From: a virus
DNA: 32,051 nt
IMG/VR virus record: IMGVR_UViG_3300046535_000238
Location: 1-32,051 of that record
Direction: 5' to 3' (one strand)
Positions within the stretch are counted from its first letter, which is position 1, and each line of letters opens with the position of its first letter. The notes under the pieces were generated by a model. That model saw only the letters and a list, made by a program, of their open reading frames with translations. It searched no databases and was not told where the DNA came from. Both the position numbers and the translations under genes were made by a program. Of this stretch, positions 8,134 to 15,513 are shown piece after piece.

Positions 8134-8315
8134 CGGTCATCGAAGCTGCGCGGCTGTCGGCCGCATGGGATCTGGTCGAGACCATCACGCTGGTGATCCT
8201 CGACCAGCCGTCCCCGCCGTACTCCTACGTGGAGGCGCGGGCGCTGGCGAAGCGCATCGTTCGCAGGATCTTCATGTCGGACTTGCCCGAGGAGGACCCC
8301 GGTGTGGATCAATAA
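8130..8315 (+). CDS. 61-residue helical hypothetical protein
   Basis: The GTG at 8130 overlaps the preceding stop as GTGA. The protein is helical (MTVIEAARLSAAWDLVETIT, then ARALAKRIVRRIFMSDLPEE) without cysteines, unlike its neighbours. A longer reading of the frame begins inside the previous gene. It overlaps the next gene by 14 bases. No family recognised. Confidence 0.6.
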   Translation: MTVIEAARLSAAWDLVETITLVILDQPSPPYSYVEARALAKRIVRRIFMSDLPEEDPGVDQ

Positions 8316-8556
8316 GACCTGCCGCAACGCGGGACATCGGTGGGGAGTGCCGACGCCCATCCCGTATCAGAGCGACCACGACGACTTCGGCAGCGTCGGC
8401 TGGATGGAGGTCCGGTCGTGCCAGCGGCGCAGCTGCGACCGCATCCGGGTGGACTACGCCGACATGTCGGCCGTGACGTACTACCGGGGCGGGTCGATGC
8501 AAGAGGGCATGGACGAGGATCCAATCTACGATCTGATCGTCGTACGCTCAAACTAG
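8302..8556 (+). CDS. 84-residue Cys/His hypothetical protein
   Basis: A GTG start preceded by GAGGA. The protein has CRNAGHRWG near the start and CQRRSCDR in the middle, which could form a small metal site, then an acidic end. It is the last gene before promoter copy 2. Function unknown. Confidence 0.65.
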   Translation: MWINKTCRNAGHRWGVPTPIPYQSDHDDFGSVGWMEVRSCQRRSCDRIRVDYADMSAVTYYRGGSMQEGMDEDPIYDLIVVRSN

Positions 8557-8589
8557 GGGCTTTACAGCCGCGACCTCAGGGTGTAGGGT
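8550..8589 (+). promoter_or_regulatory. Early promoter copy 2
   Basis: AAACTAGGGGC followed by TTTACA (8561-8566), a 17-base spacer and TAGGGT (8584-8589). A GGTAC-GCA-GGTAC direct repeat (8587-8599) overlaps the -10 and start region. Same family as the copies at 6501, 10787, 11820 and 19465. Confidence 0.72.
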
Positions 8590-8637
8590 ACGCAGGTACC
8601 GCACCACTCAGGGGCGGCAGGGAACAGGAGGCATCAA

Positions 8638-8814
8638 GTGAGCCGGTTCTGTCGTCACTGTGGCAACACTAAATCCGACCACGGCAAGTCGTGGAGCCGC
8701 TGCTACGGCTTCGAGGCCACGCCTCGCCCGTCGTGCCGCGTCTGCGGCCAGTCGTTCAACCCGGCGAACAGCGGTCGCGAGGACTGCTGCTACCGGCACC
8801 GCCTCGACTCCTAG
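8638..8814 (+). CDS. 58-residue double zinc-ribbon-like protein
   Basis: The GTG start lies 4 bases after ACAGGAGGCA (8624-8633). The frame reads MSRFCRHCGNTKSDHGKSWS and continues with CRVCGQSF and CCYRH. Two CxxC pairs plus additional Cys/His predict one or two zinc sites. It is the first gene of the operon started by promoter copy 2. Its role is unknown; early expression and the ribbon fold suggest a regulator or host-takeover protein. Confidence 0.68.
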   Translation: MSRFCRHCGNTKSDHGKSWSRCYGFEATPRPSCRVCGQSFNPANSGREDCCYRHRLDS

Positions 8815-8891
8815 CTCCCACAGCTGGCCTTCACGGAGGTCAGCGGCGGGTGCCAGATCGGCAACCGGCAGCAGAACAGGAGGCACCATTC

Positions 8892-9854
8892 ATGGTCGCA
8901 GCAGTCGAGACTCTGGCCTACGTCGCAGACCGCGGAACGCCGTGGCACGGGCTGGGCACCCCGGTCGAAGGTCTCATGACCGCCAGCGAGGCGCTCGTCG
9001 CCAGCGGGCTGGACTGGGACGTCGAGAAGCAGGAAGTCTTCGTGGCCGGTGGCCGCAACATCGAGGGTCGGTACGCAACCGTCCGCTCCTCGGATGGCGC
9101 GCCGCTGGGCATCGTCGGCAACCGCTACCAGATCATCCAGAACAAGGACGCGTTCGCGTTCGCCGACAACCTCGTCGACTCCGGCGAGGCGAAGTACGAA
9201 ACCGCTGGCGCGCTCTGGGGCGGCAAGCGGGTCTTCCTGTCGATGGAACTCAATCACCTCGACATCGTGGTCCCCGGTGACGACTCCGAGACCAAGATGT
9301 ACCTCCTCATCGCCAACTCCCACGACGGCAGCGGTGCCGCCGACGCCGCCATCACGGCGGTCCGGTCGGTCTGCCACAACACCGTCACGGCGGCGATCGC
9401 CTCCGCGAAGTCGCGGTTCCGCATCCGGCACACCGGCAGCATCGACGCGAAGCTGCTCGCGGCGCGCGACACCCTCGGCATCTCCTTCAAGTACGCCGAG
9501 GACTTCAAGAAGCTGGCCGAGCGCATGGCTCTCAAGACCATCACCGATCAGCAGGTCCTCGACATCCTCCGGACGGCGGTCTTCCCGATCGACGACGAGG
9601 CGGTGTCCGAGGAAGTGCTCGCCGACCACGCTTCCACGCTGGCCTACGAGAACTATCTCACGTCCGACACGATGACCGCCATCCGCGGAACGGTGTGGGG
9701 CGCGTACAACGGCATCGCCGAGTTCATCGACTACGGTGCCACCTATCGGGGCGGGAAGTCCAACCCGGTCGAGCAGGTCCGCGCCAACTCCCTGCTCTGG
9801 GGAGTCGGGGCAGCCCGCAAGGCAGCTGCGCAGAAGGCTCTGCTCAAGGTCTAG
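8892..9854 (+). CDS. DUF932 / TIGR03299 phage-plasmid-like protein
   Basis: A 320-residue protein. The ATG at 8892 follows ACAGGAGGCA (8876-8885); the frame remains open further upstream but without support. The start (VADRGTPWHGLGTPVEG LMTASEAL) and the body (GIVGNRYQIIQN, VCHNTVTAA, NYLTSDTMTAIRGTVWGAYN) match the DUF932 family found in phages and plasmids. The family's biochemical role is not established; copies usually lie among early or recombination genes, as here. Usual family length is about 300-350 residues, so it looks complete. Confidence 0.85.
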   Translation: MVAAVETLAYVADRGTPWHGLGTPVEGLMTASEALVASGLDWDVEKQEVFVAGGRNIEGRYATVRSSDGAPLGIVGNRYQIIQNKDAFAFADNLVDSGEAKYETAGALWGGKRVFLSMELNHLDIVVPGDDSETKMYLLIANSHDGSGAADAAITAVRSVCHNTVTAAIASAKSRFRIRHTGSIDAKLLAARDTLGISFKYAEDFKKLAERMALKTITDQQVLDILRTAVFPIDDEAVSEEVLADHASTLAYENYLTSDTMTAIRGTVWGAYNGIAEFIDYGATYRGGKSNPVEQVRANSLLWGVGAARKAAAQKALLKV

Positions 9855-9864
9855 AACGTCCTCA

Positions 9865-9891
9865 GGGCCGGGCGGCTGCACCGCCCGGCCC
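9865..9891 (+). terminator. 11-bp perfect hairpin after DUF932 gene
   Basis: GGGCCGGGCGG (9865-9875), a 5-base loop, then CCGCCCGGCCC (9881-9891). It lies directly after the stop of the DUF932 gene and ahead of the ribosome site of the next gene. No T tract follows, so it may attenuate rather than end transcription. Confidence 0.65.
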
Positions 9892-9919
9892 GCCACACCA
9901 GAACAGGAGGCAAGGCACG

Positions 9920-10783
9920 ATGGAGACATTCGACCTAGACACCCCGATCGACGTCCACGGCACGGCCCGCGAACGGTTCGACATTCACCGCCGTCGGGTC
10001 TGGGCCATCGCTCAGGTCCTGACGGTCGGGCGACAGGTGCTCGCCACGGACGGCGAGATGGGCCAGCTGGTCGGCATGAAGAATCACAACGTCGCGCTCA
10101 CCCGGCGACTCATGCTCGCGATGGGCGTTCTGGAGTACCGGCCCGGTGGCGGTCACAATCCCGGGGCGTGGAAGCTTCTCGTCGCGGACGCGGAGCTCCT
10201 GAATGCTATCGAGATGGAGCAGGAGCGCCAGATGCGCGGCGGGCTGGCGCCGGAAGGCGTCCGCACGAAGGCTTCGGGGCTGAAGCGCACCCGCAAGGTG
10301 ACGCGCCAATCCCAGGAGCAGGTCGCGGTCCACGAGGACCGGCTGGGTCTGCCCGTGGGCGCAGTAGTCGGACCGGAGCCGATCAACCCGCTGCGGACGT
10401 CTCTGAAGGGCGAGGGTCCTGATGCGGCGGGCGCGCTGGTACTGGCCGCGAAGCAGTACGCCCGGAAGGACGGCAGCGCGGAGCAGCGCAAGGCCGCGCA
10501 GCTGGTCAAGGAGCTGAACGAGATCGGGGTCAGCGTCCCGCCGGACCTCGCAGCGAAGGCCGTCATCCGGAAGGACGACCGGCTGGAGGCCATCGGCCTC
10601 GTGCTGCCGTACATCGAGGCGCTCGAGAAGAAGGTGTACGCTCAGGAGGCGCAGCTGCGCGAGCAGGCCGACTACGGGTCGCTCCGTCAGAAGGTCGAGA
10701 AGCAGCATCAGCAGATCGAGCGGCTGGTCGCCGGGCGCACGGCGGAGGCCATGCGATCCGACCCGAACGGGCCGCGCTCCTAG
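9920..10783 (+). CDS. HTH-like protein with C-terminal coiled coil
   Basis: A 287-residue protein. The ATG follows ACAGGAGGCA (9903-9912) by 7 bases; longer readings start inside the DUF932 gene. Residues 25-75 (VWAIAQVLTVGRQ...MGQLVGMKNHNVALTRRL) resemble a winged-helix DNA-binding segment. The middle is basic (KASGLKRTRKVTRQ) and the end from about residue 235 is heptad-like (IEALEKKVYAQEAQLREQ). It is probably a dimeric DNA-binding protein; a regulator or replication accessory are both possible. The HTH is judged by eye. Confidence 0.68.
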   Translation: METFDLDTPIDVHGTARERFDIHRRRVWAIAQVLTVGRQVLATDGEMGQLVGMKNHNVALTRRLMLAMGVLEYRPGGGHNPGAWKLLVADAELLNAIEMEQERQMRGGLAPEGVRTKASGLKRTRKVTRQSQEQVAVHEDRLGLPVGAVVGPEPINPLRTSLKGEGPDAAGALVLAAKQYARKDGSAEQRKAAQLVKELNEIGVSVPPDLAAKAVIRKDDRLEAIGLVLPYIEALEKKVYAQEAQLREQADYGSLRQKVEKQHQQIERLVAGRTAEAMRSDPNGPRS

Positions 10784-10786
10784 GAC

Positions 10787-10827
10787 TAAACTAGGGGCTT
10801 TACAGCCGGGGAACTAGGCGCTAGTGT
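10787..10827 (+). promoter_or_regulatory. Early promoter copy 3
   Basis: AAACTAGGGGC, then TTTACA (10799-10804), a 17-base spacer and TAGTGT (10822-10827). A degenerate GGCAC-GCC-GGTTC repeat follows at 10831-10843, and GCCGG-TTCC-CCGGC could form a small hairpin at the 5' end of the transcript. Confidence 0.72.
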
Positions 10828-10871
10828 GAGGGCACGCCGGTTCCCCGGCAACGTCACAGGAGGCATCCATC

Positions 10872-11291
10872 ATGGCTCAGCACACTCACAATCCCGGCCA
10901 TCATCAGCCCGGCTGCGACGCCTGCGAGCAGCGGCTCCAGCGCATCGAGCGCCGGTCGATGCATCAGCCGGGCTGCCCGGCCCGGAACCCGGAGCTGGAC
11001 GACGCGGACTGCGACGCCGAGTGCGGGCTGGTCGCCAACGAGGCGATCGACGCGGTGGTCCGGTGCGACGATCCCTTCCACAGTCACGCCAGTCTCGAGG
11101 AAGCGCGGGCGTGCGTTCGCCCGCAGCTGGTCCGCACGGACCCCGAGTTCGCTCAGGTCTGGTGCGACAAGTGCGACCAGCCCGCCACGAACGACATCCT
11201 GCTCACCAGCGGCGACCGGGCGTTCCGGTGCAGCACGCACGCATGGCTCATTCTCGCCCCCCGTGGGCAGAAGGTTCCGGTGCAGGCATGA
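10872..11291 (+). CDS. Cys/His-rich putative zinc protein
   Basis: A 139-residue protein, ATG 6 bases after ACAGGAGGCA (10856-10865). It starts with a His-rich segment (HTHNPGHHQPG), then CDACEQR and several single Cys, and has a late site formed by CDKCDQPA with FRCSTH. The C-terminal ribbon (CDKC...CSTHAW) resembles small actinophage zinc-ribbon proteins. First gene of the promoter-3 operon. Function unknown. Confidence 0.72.
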   Translation: MAQHTHNPGHHQPGCDACEQRLQRIERRSMHQPGCPARNPELDDADCDAECGLVANEAIDAVVRCDDPFHSHASLEEARACVRPQLVRTDPEFAQVWCDKCDQPATNDILLTSGDRAFRCSTHAWLILAPRGQKVPVQA

Positions 11292-11572
11292 GGGGCGACG
11301 GGCTGGCCGCGAAGGCGGCAGCTGTCATCCGGACGTGGGATAGCGAGCCGGGCGACTTGTCGGCAGCGATGGATCAGGCGCTCTACGAACTCTCATACGC
11401 GCTGTCAGCGCATCGCGGGGCCGGGCTTGACCGGATCAATCGGCACCGTCGCCTCCAGCGCGAGCGCATCGCCACCTGCGATCAATGCGGGCGCAGCGAC
11501 GATCATCACCACCCGATCGAGATCGCACCGCCGCTCGACGGCATCGAGCAGTATCAAGCGGAGGACCGTTGA
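11288..11572 (+). CDS. 94-residue hypothetical protein with CxxC
   Basis: The ATG overlaps the preceding stop as ATGA; an open extension upstream is not credible because it overlaps the previous gene fully. Helical N-terminal part (AAKAAAVIRTWDSEPGDLS) and a C-terminal CDQCGRSDDHHH, which gives a compact Cys2/His metal site. Coupled by TGATG to the next gene. Not recognised. Confidence 0.65.
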   Translation: MRGDGLAAKAAAVIRTWDSEPGDLSAAMDQALYELSYALSAHRGAGLDRINRHRRLQRERIATCDQCGRSDDHHHPIEIAPPLDGIEQYQAEDR

Positions 11573-11796
11573 TGGATCGAAGGCAGAACGCGCTGGCTCA
11601 TGCGCAGGCGCAACGGGAGCGATGGGCGCTGGCGCTGAAGGACACCGACGCGGAGCTGCTGAAGCTTCGAGACGAGGGCCTCACGCTGGAACGGCTGGCC
11701 GTCCGGTACGGGACGTCTGCGACGGCGATGGGGCTGCGGGTGCACCGGGCGCGGGCGCGGCAGGCGACGCTCGCCGCGATGGCCGCGAAGGTCTAG
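11572..11796 (+). CDS. Small HTH protein, sigma-region-4-like
   Basis: A 74-residue protein whose ATG overlaps the previous stop. Residues 31-64 (LRDEGLTLERLAVRYGTSAT, then VHRARARQ) give a clear helix-turn-helix of the sigma-70 region 4 / MerR-tail type, in a protein too small to be a sigma factor. It may bind DNA near the promoter that follows, or act on host RNA polymerase. Last gene of the promoter-3 operon. Confidence 0.65.
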   Translation: MDRRQNALAHAQAQRERWALALKDTDAELLKLRDEGLTLERLAVRYGTSATAMGLRVHRARARQATLAAMAAKV

Positions 11797-11819
11797 CCGG
11801 GAGGTCCAGCCGGGAGCTC

Positions 11820-11858
11820 CACTAGGGGCTTGCAAACATTCCCCGGCAGGCGCAAGAT
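11820..11858 (+). promoter_or_regulatory. Early promoter copy 4 (variant)
   Basis: CACTAGGGGC is kept, but the -35 is TTGCAA (11830-11835), with a 17-base spacer to CAAGAT (11853-11858). The transcript would begin at or near the long hairpin at 11866. This is the most divergent copy and drives the recombination genes. Confidence 0.58.
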
Positions 11859-11865
11859 ACGTTCA

Positions 11866-11941
11866 GGCACCGGCCTCTCCGAACCCCATCGGGGAACGTG
11901 ATCCAAGCGGGACTATGGGCGGTCGCCGCGAGGCCGGTGCC
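11866..11941 (+). promoter_or_regulatory. Large 5' leader hairpin before recombination operon
   Basis: GGCACCGGCCTC (11866-11877) is perfectly complementary to GAGGCCGGTGCC (11930-11941). The 52 enclosed bases include CCCC-ATC-GGGG (11884-11894). The structure begins where promoter copy 4 predicts the transcript start and ends 10 bases before ACAGGAGGCA (11952-11961). It may stabilise the mRNA end or act as a riboregulator. Confidence 0.6.
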
Positions 11942-11964
11942 GCTCACCCGCACAGGAGGCAATC

Positions 11965-12060
11965 GTGGAGACACCGTTCTGGCAGCGCGACGACGTCAAC
12001 GCCGTGCTGTTCCTCATCTTCGGAGGGCTGTTCCTCCTCGCCGTGGCGATCTGGGGATGA
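11965..12060 (+). CDS. 31-residue single-pass membrane microprotein
   Basis: A GTG start 3 bases after ACAGGAGGCA. The product METPFWQRDDVNAVLFLIFG continues with a hydrophobic run (GLFLLAVAIWG), so it is almost entirely one membrane helix. It overlaps the exonuclease gene as ATGA. It may have a membrane role, or its translation may simply carry ribosomes to the next start. Reasonably supported by the strong ribosome site. Confidence 0.58.
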   Translation: METPFWQRDDVNAVLFLIFGGLFLLAVAIWG

Positions 12061-13100
12061 CGGAGCAGCCCGCCGACCTCGACGAACGCCGGGCATTCCT
12101 GGAGCGACGGCAGCACGGCATCGGCGCAAGCGATGCAGCTGCCGTCCTGGGACTCAGCCCGTGGGGCACGCCGCTCTCGGTCTATCACTCGAAGGTCGAT
12201 CCCATCCCCGACGACGTGTCGCCGGGGAGTCTGCCGATGTGGCTCGGGCTGCGGCTGGAGGACATCGTCGCAGAGTTGTTCACGGCCCGTACCGGACTGG
12301 CAACGCGCGGCGACAACCGTCATCACACGCACCCTGAGGATCCGTGGCTGGTCGCGCATCTGGACTTCCGGGTGCTGGGCCAGCCGGATCAACTCGTGGA
12401 GTGCAAGACGCAGAGCAGCCGGACCGGATGGGGCGACGACGGTACCGACGACATCCCCGTCTACTACTGGATCCAGTGCCAGCACGAGATGCTCGTCACC
12501 GGGGCGAAGCTGACGCACGTCCCGGTCCTGTTCGGCCTCTACGACTTCAAGGTCTACGTGGTCCAGCGCGACGAGGCGTTCCTCGAGACGTGGCGGGTCG
12601 CAGCTGCGGAGTTCTGGCACGAGCACGTCGAGGCGCGGGTGCCACCGCCGCTCGGTGGTGACGACTTCTCGAAGAAGGTCGTGCGGGCGCGCTGGCCGGA
12701 GTACGACGAGGCGCTGAAGGTGCTGCCGCCAGAGCGGGAGCTGCTCATCCTCCGGCTGCGCGAGGAGAAGGAGAAGCTGAAGGAGCAGGCCACGGCGGTC
12801 GCCGCTCTGGAGCACCGCGTCGAGGACCTCATCGGCGACAGCGCGGGCGTCGAAGGGTCGTGGGGCAAGATCACGTGGAAGCGCATCAAGGACCGCGTCG
12901 TCACTGAGTGGCAGCTGGTCGCTGAGATGTACGAAGCGGCCATGCAGGACGCTCTCGACTACGTCAGCCCCGACGACGACATCGGCACGAAGGCGATGGC
13001 CTCGCTGCAAGCCGCGAAGGAGACCGCCCGGTCGCTCTACACCCGCATCGAGCCGGGCTACCGTCGCATTGACATCAGGTTCAAGAAGGAGGACAAGTGA
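12057..13100 (+). CDS. YqaJ-type viral recombinase exonuclease
   Basis: A 347-residue protein beginning at the ATG that overlaps the previous stop. It contains RRQHGIGASDAAAVLG (residues 17-32), GLRLEDIVAELF (64-75), HLDF with Asp103, ECK with Glu115 and Lys117, and a QHEMLVTG segment, the order of the YqaJ / lambda-exonuclease PD-(D/E)XK nuclease. It should resect double-stranded DNA ends 5'-3' to yield single strands for the RecT annealase encoded next. The C-terminal third (REEKEKLKEQATAVAALEHR) is coiled coil, common in this family. Length is normal. Confidence 0.9.
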   Translation: MTEQPADLDERRAFLERRQHGIGASDAAAVLGLSPWGTPLSVYHSKVDPIPDDVSPGSLPMWLGLRLEDIVAELFTARTGLATRGDNRHHTHPEDPWLVAHLDFRVLGQPDQLVECKTQSSRTGWGDDGTDDIPVYYWIQCQHEMLVTGAKLTHVPVLFGLYDFKVYVVQRDEAFLETWRVAAAEFWHEHVEARVPPPLGGDDFSKKVVRARWPEYDEALKVLPPERELLILRLREEKEKLKEQATAVAALEHRVEDLIGDSAGVEGSWGKITWKRIKDRVVTEWQLVAEMYEAAMQDALDYVSPDDDIGTKAMASLQAAKETARSLYTRIEPGYRRIDIRFKKEDK

Positions 13101-14107
13101 TGCCGAACCGTGCCGGGCCTCCGCCCGTCCAGAACGCCGCACCGCAGGGGCAGAAGGATCGCCTCGCCCTTGTCGTGTCGGAGCTGGGCAACCGGGAGGC
13201 TCAGTTCAACGATCTGCTGGGGAAGGAGCACCGGGCGCGCTGGATCACGGTGGCTCTGCACGCTCTGGCGCAGAACGACTACGTCCTCCGCAGCTGCACG
13301 CCGATGTCGATCGTGGAGGCCATCCGCGAGTCGGCTGCGCTGAACCTCCAGCCGACCGGTCTGCTGGGCGAGGGCTGGATCATCCCGTACGGCGACAAGG
13401 CCACGTTCCAGCCCGGATATCGCGGCTACCTGAAGCTCCTGCGGAACAGCGGGCAGATCAAGACGGTTGACTCCCAGCTGGTCTACATGAACGACGACTT
13501 CGCGCTGTCGCTGGGCACCGATCCGAGCATCCATCACGTCCCCGTCCTCTACGGAGAGAAGGGCGACGACGGCACCTACCTCAGCGACCGGGGCGAGTAC
13601 CGGGGCGTCTACGCCTACGTCCGCATGAACAGCGGCGAGACGGTGATCGAGTGGATGTCGTGGGACGACGTCATGGTCGTGCGGAGCAAGTCGCCATCGG
13701 TGCAGCGGGGCAAGCAATCCCCGTGGGACGACTTCGCCGGGGAGATGGCGCGCAAGACGGTCCTCCGACGGTTGATGAAGCGTCTGCCGCTGGACTCGAT
13801 GCCGCAGGTCGCGCACGCCGCGACACTCGACGAAGAGGCCGACGTCATCGAGGGTCAGGCCACCGAAGTGACGGCTGCCGCACCGGGCCGCGCTACCGCT
13901 GCCGCATACGCTCTGGCACGCGGGCAGGCGGACGAGGAGAGCGACCAACAGAGGACGCCAGAGAAGCCCACAGAGGCCATCGTGACCACTGCAGAGCTGC
14001 CTTCCCAGATGTGTGCCGCGCCTAGCCCGTACGGTGACGGCGATGTGTGCGTGCTGGCGCATGGTCACCCGAACAATCACCGCTCCGACGGCGGATCGTG
14101 GAGCTAG
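13100..14107 (+). CDS. recT: RecT-type single-strand annealing protein
   Basis: A 335-residue protein. The ATG at 13100 is 7 bases from AAGGAGG; a GTG 3 bases earlier is possible. The RecT core spans about residues 15-245 and has the family features SIVEAIRESAALNLQPTG, PGYRGYLKLLRNSGQI, EWMSWDDVM and a late ARKTVLRRLMKRLP helix. It pairs complementary single strands made by the adjacent YqaJ exonuclease. Residues 303-335 are an unusual tail (MCAAPSPYGDGDVCVLAHGH, PNNHRSDGG) with a Cys/His motif that recurs in two other proteins of this window. Confidence 0.9.
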   Translation: MPNRAGPPPVQNAAPQGQKDRLALVVSELGNREAQFNDLLGKEHRARWITVALHALAQNDYVLRSCTPMSIVEAIRESAALNLQPTGLLGEGWIIPYGDKATFQPGYRGYLKLLRNSGQIKTVDSQLVYMNDDFALSLGTDPSIHHVPVLYGEKGDDGTYLSDRGEYRGVYAYVRMNSGETVIEWMSWDDVMVVRSKSPSVQRGKQSPWDDFAGEMARKTVLRRLMKRLPLDSMPQVAHAATLDEEADVIEGQATEVTAAAPGRATAAAYALARGQADEESDQQRTPEKPTEAIVTTAELPSQMCAAPSPYGDGDVCVLAHGHPNNHRSDGGSWS

Positions 14108-14445
14108 TCTCCGCAGCGCGTGACGGCTGGACGAAACTCCGGTGGACCGTCTTCCGCAGGGACGGCGGCTGCGCAGCTGTTCAGCCGCGCTACTTCCGGG
14201 ACGACGTCGCCACCGATCAGTGCCGGGGGAAGCACGGCTGGCTCATCCGCTGGGACGACGTGTTCCAGATGGAGTGGGACCACGTCAGAGACGATCGGGG
14301 CCGTCGTGTCGATGACGAGGCGCACGGCATCACCGTCTGCCCGTGGCACCATCGCGGGTCCAGCTGGCGCATCGACACGAAGGAGCGCCGGGCGCGCATC
14401 CGGGACGTCTTGCGGGCGCTGTACCCGGACGCGTGGGCGCAGTAG
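14098..14445 (+). CDS. HNH-type endonuclease
   Basis: A 115-residue protein starting at GTG 14098, overlapping the recT end by 10 bases; longer readings lie inside recT. FRRDGGC (Cys25), Cys42, WDHVRDD with Asp61-His62, and CPWHH (Cys81, His84, His85) follow the order of the HNH/zinc-stabilised beta-beta-alpha nuclease. It could be a recombination or packaging nuclease, or a homing-type nuclease; with recT beside it, the first is favoured. There is no clear ribosome site, so translation is probably coupled. Confidence 0.75.
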   Translation: MELVSAARDGWTKLRWTVFRRDGGCAAVQPRYFRDDVATDQCRGKHGWLIRWDDVFQMEWDHVRDDRGRRVDDEAHGITVCPWHHRGSSWRIDTKERRARIRDVLRALYPDAWAQ

Positions 14446-14517
14446 AGTGGTCGTGCCGGTGTGACAGTCGGCGCGTCAGCGGGTGCGGAGCCGGGGTGCT
14501 ACGACCACTCCGGCTCC
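14445..14517 (+). promoter_or_regulatory. Interlocking inverted repeats in leader of replication gene
   Basis: GAGTGGTCGT (14445-14454) is perfectly complementary to ACGACCACTC (14501-14510), and GGAGCCGG (14487-14494) to CCGGCTCC (14510-14517). The two pairings interlock, so they can form either alternative hairpins or a pseudoknot. TAGAGT at 14443-14448 might be a -10 box. The gene starts at 14551 after GAAGGGGAA. Confidence 0.5.
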
Positions 14518-14550
14518 CCCGCAACCTTGTCGTAGAAGGGGAACCGTTTC

Positions 14551-15501
14551 ATGGCGTGGGTCAAGATTGATGACCACTTCAACGAGCACCCTAAGCTGTC
14601 GAAGGTCGGACCGGTCGGGGTCGCTTTCTGGGCCGCTGGGCTGGCCTACTGCAACCGCAACCTGACGGACGGCTTCATCCCGTGGGGCGTCGCTCCGTCG
14701 TTGTATCACATGGAGTTCCAGGACGAGAGCGGGACGGCGTGGCAGATCTGCATCGCGCCGGTCGACGCCGATCGAGGTTCTGACGGCGAAGTGGATGCGT
14801 GGGCGCTGGGGTCCCTAAAGGTCATCGGGATGCTGGTCGCGGCAGGCATCTTCGAACAGGTTCCGGGCGGCTACCAGATCCATGATTACGCCGACTATCA
14901 GCCCACGAAGGCGCAGGTCCTCGAGGAACGAGCACAGAAGGCGGCAGCTGGTAGAGCGGGTGGTAGAGCAACCGCCAGAGCACGCGCCGGAGCACCCGCT
15001 ACAGCAGATCAGGTAGCAGAACGACAGCCCGTACCCGTACCCCTCTCTACCAACAGTGAGGACTCAACTTCTCCTACCGTAGAAGACTCTTCGTCACACG
15101 AAGGTAGAGTGCGCGATGACTGGATCGATCTGTCGAACCTGATGAACGATCTCACCGGCAAGCTCTACGCCATCCCGAACCCGTGGTCGAAGATGGCGGA
15201 GAAGGCATTCGACCTCATCGACCGGCACGGCTGGCAGGCGTTCGAGGAACGCGCCCGGCTGGTCGCTGGCCGCGTCGGTAAGAACCCCGGCGTGGATGAG
15301 ATCATCTTCGGGGTCGGGAACTCGATGCGGCGCGGTGTGGACACCGCCGACGTGGCGAAGCAGGAGCGTGCCGCTGAAGCCGCAAGCGTCACGAGGAGCC
15401 GGGTCGAGAAGACTCAGCTCCAGCTGCACGGCTACGGTCAGCACGGCGACGGTCCGGAGAATCACCCGGCGTGTCCCAGCTGCGCTGAAGTCCCGGTCTA
15501 G
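14551..15501 (+). CDS. Replication initiator / replisome organiser-like protein
   Basis: A 316-residue protein. The start (MAWVKIDDHFNEHPKL...AAGLAYCNRNLTDGFIP) is typical of a phage replication-protein family whose N-terminus is winged-helix-like, with a typical VIGMLVAAGIF...GYQIHDYADYQPTK segment. Residues 133-187 are a low-complexity Ala/Arg/Ser/Pro linker. The C-terminal domain (WIDLSNLMNDLTGKLY, WQAFEERARLVAG) is helical and could load a helicase; the last part has CPSC. The layout matches lambda O-like initiators, with an origin-like repeat cluster in the linker DNA. The exact family could not be confirmed. Confidence 0.7.
   Translation: MAWVKIDDHFNEHPKLSKVGPVGVAFWAAGLAYCNRNLTDGFIPWGVAPSLYHMEFQDESGTAWQICIAPVDADRGSDGEVDAWALGSLKVIGMLVAAGIFEQVPGGYQIHDYADYQPTKAQVLEERAQKAAAGRAGGRATARARAGAPATADQVAERQPVPVPLSTNSEDSTSPTVEDSSSHEGRVRDDWIDLSNLMNDLTGKLYAIPNPWSKMAEKAFDLIDRHGWQAFEERARLVAGRVGKNPGVDEIIFGVGNSMRRGVDTADVAKQERAAEAASVTRSRVEKTQLQLHGYGQHGDGPENHPACPSCAEVPV
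14950..15109 (+). repeat. GGTAGAG iteron-like cluster (candidate replication origin)
   Basis: GGTAGAG occurs at 14950-14956, 14962-14968 and 15103-15109, and inverted as CTCTACC at 15045-15051. Near-copies are at 15012-15018 (GGTAGCA) and 15073-15078 (CCTACC). The segment is richer in A/T and uses codons such as AGA, GTA, ACA and TCT that are rare elsewhere in the window. The placement inside the linker of an initiator-like gene recalls the lambda O/ori arrangement. Confidence 0.5.
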
Positions 15502-15513
15502 GTTGCACCGGGC

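Noticed and set aside
11913-13142. Long minus-strand open frame opposite the exonuclease gene
   Set aside because: It is a mirror of the YqaJ gene, which has clear catalytic motifs. No ribosome site or family pattern was seen on the minus strand.
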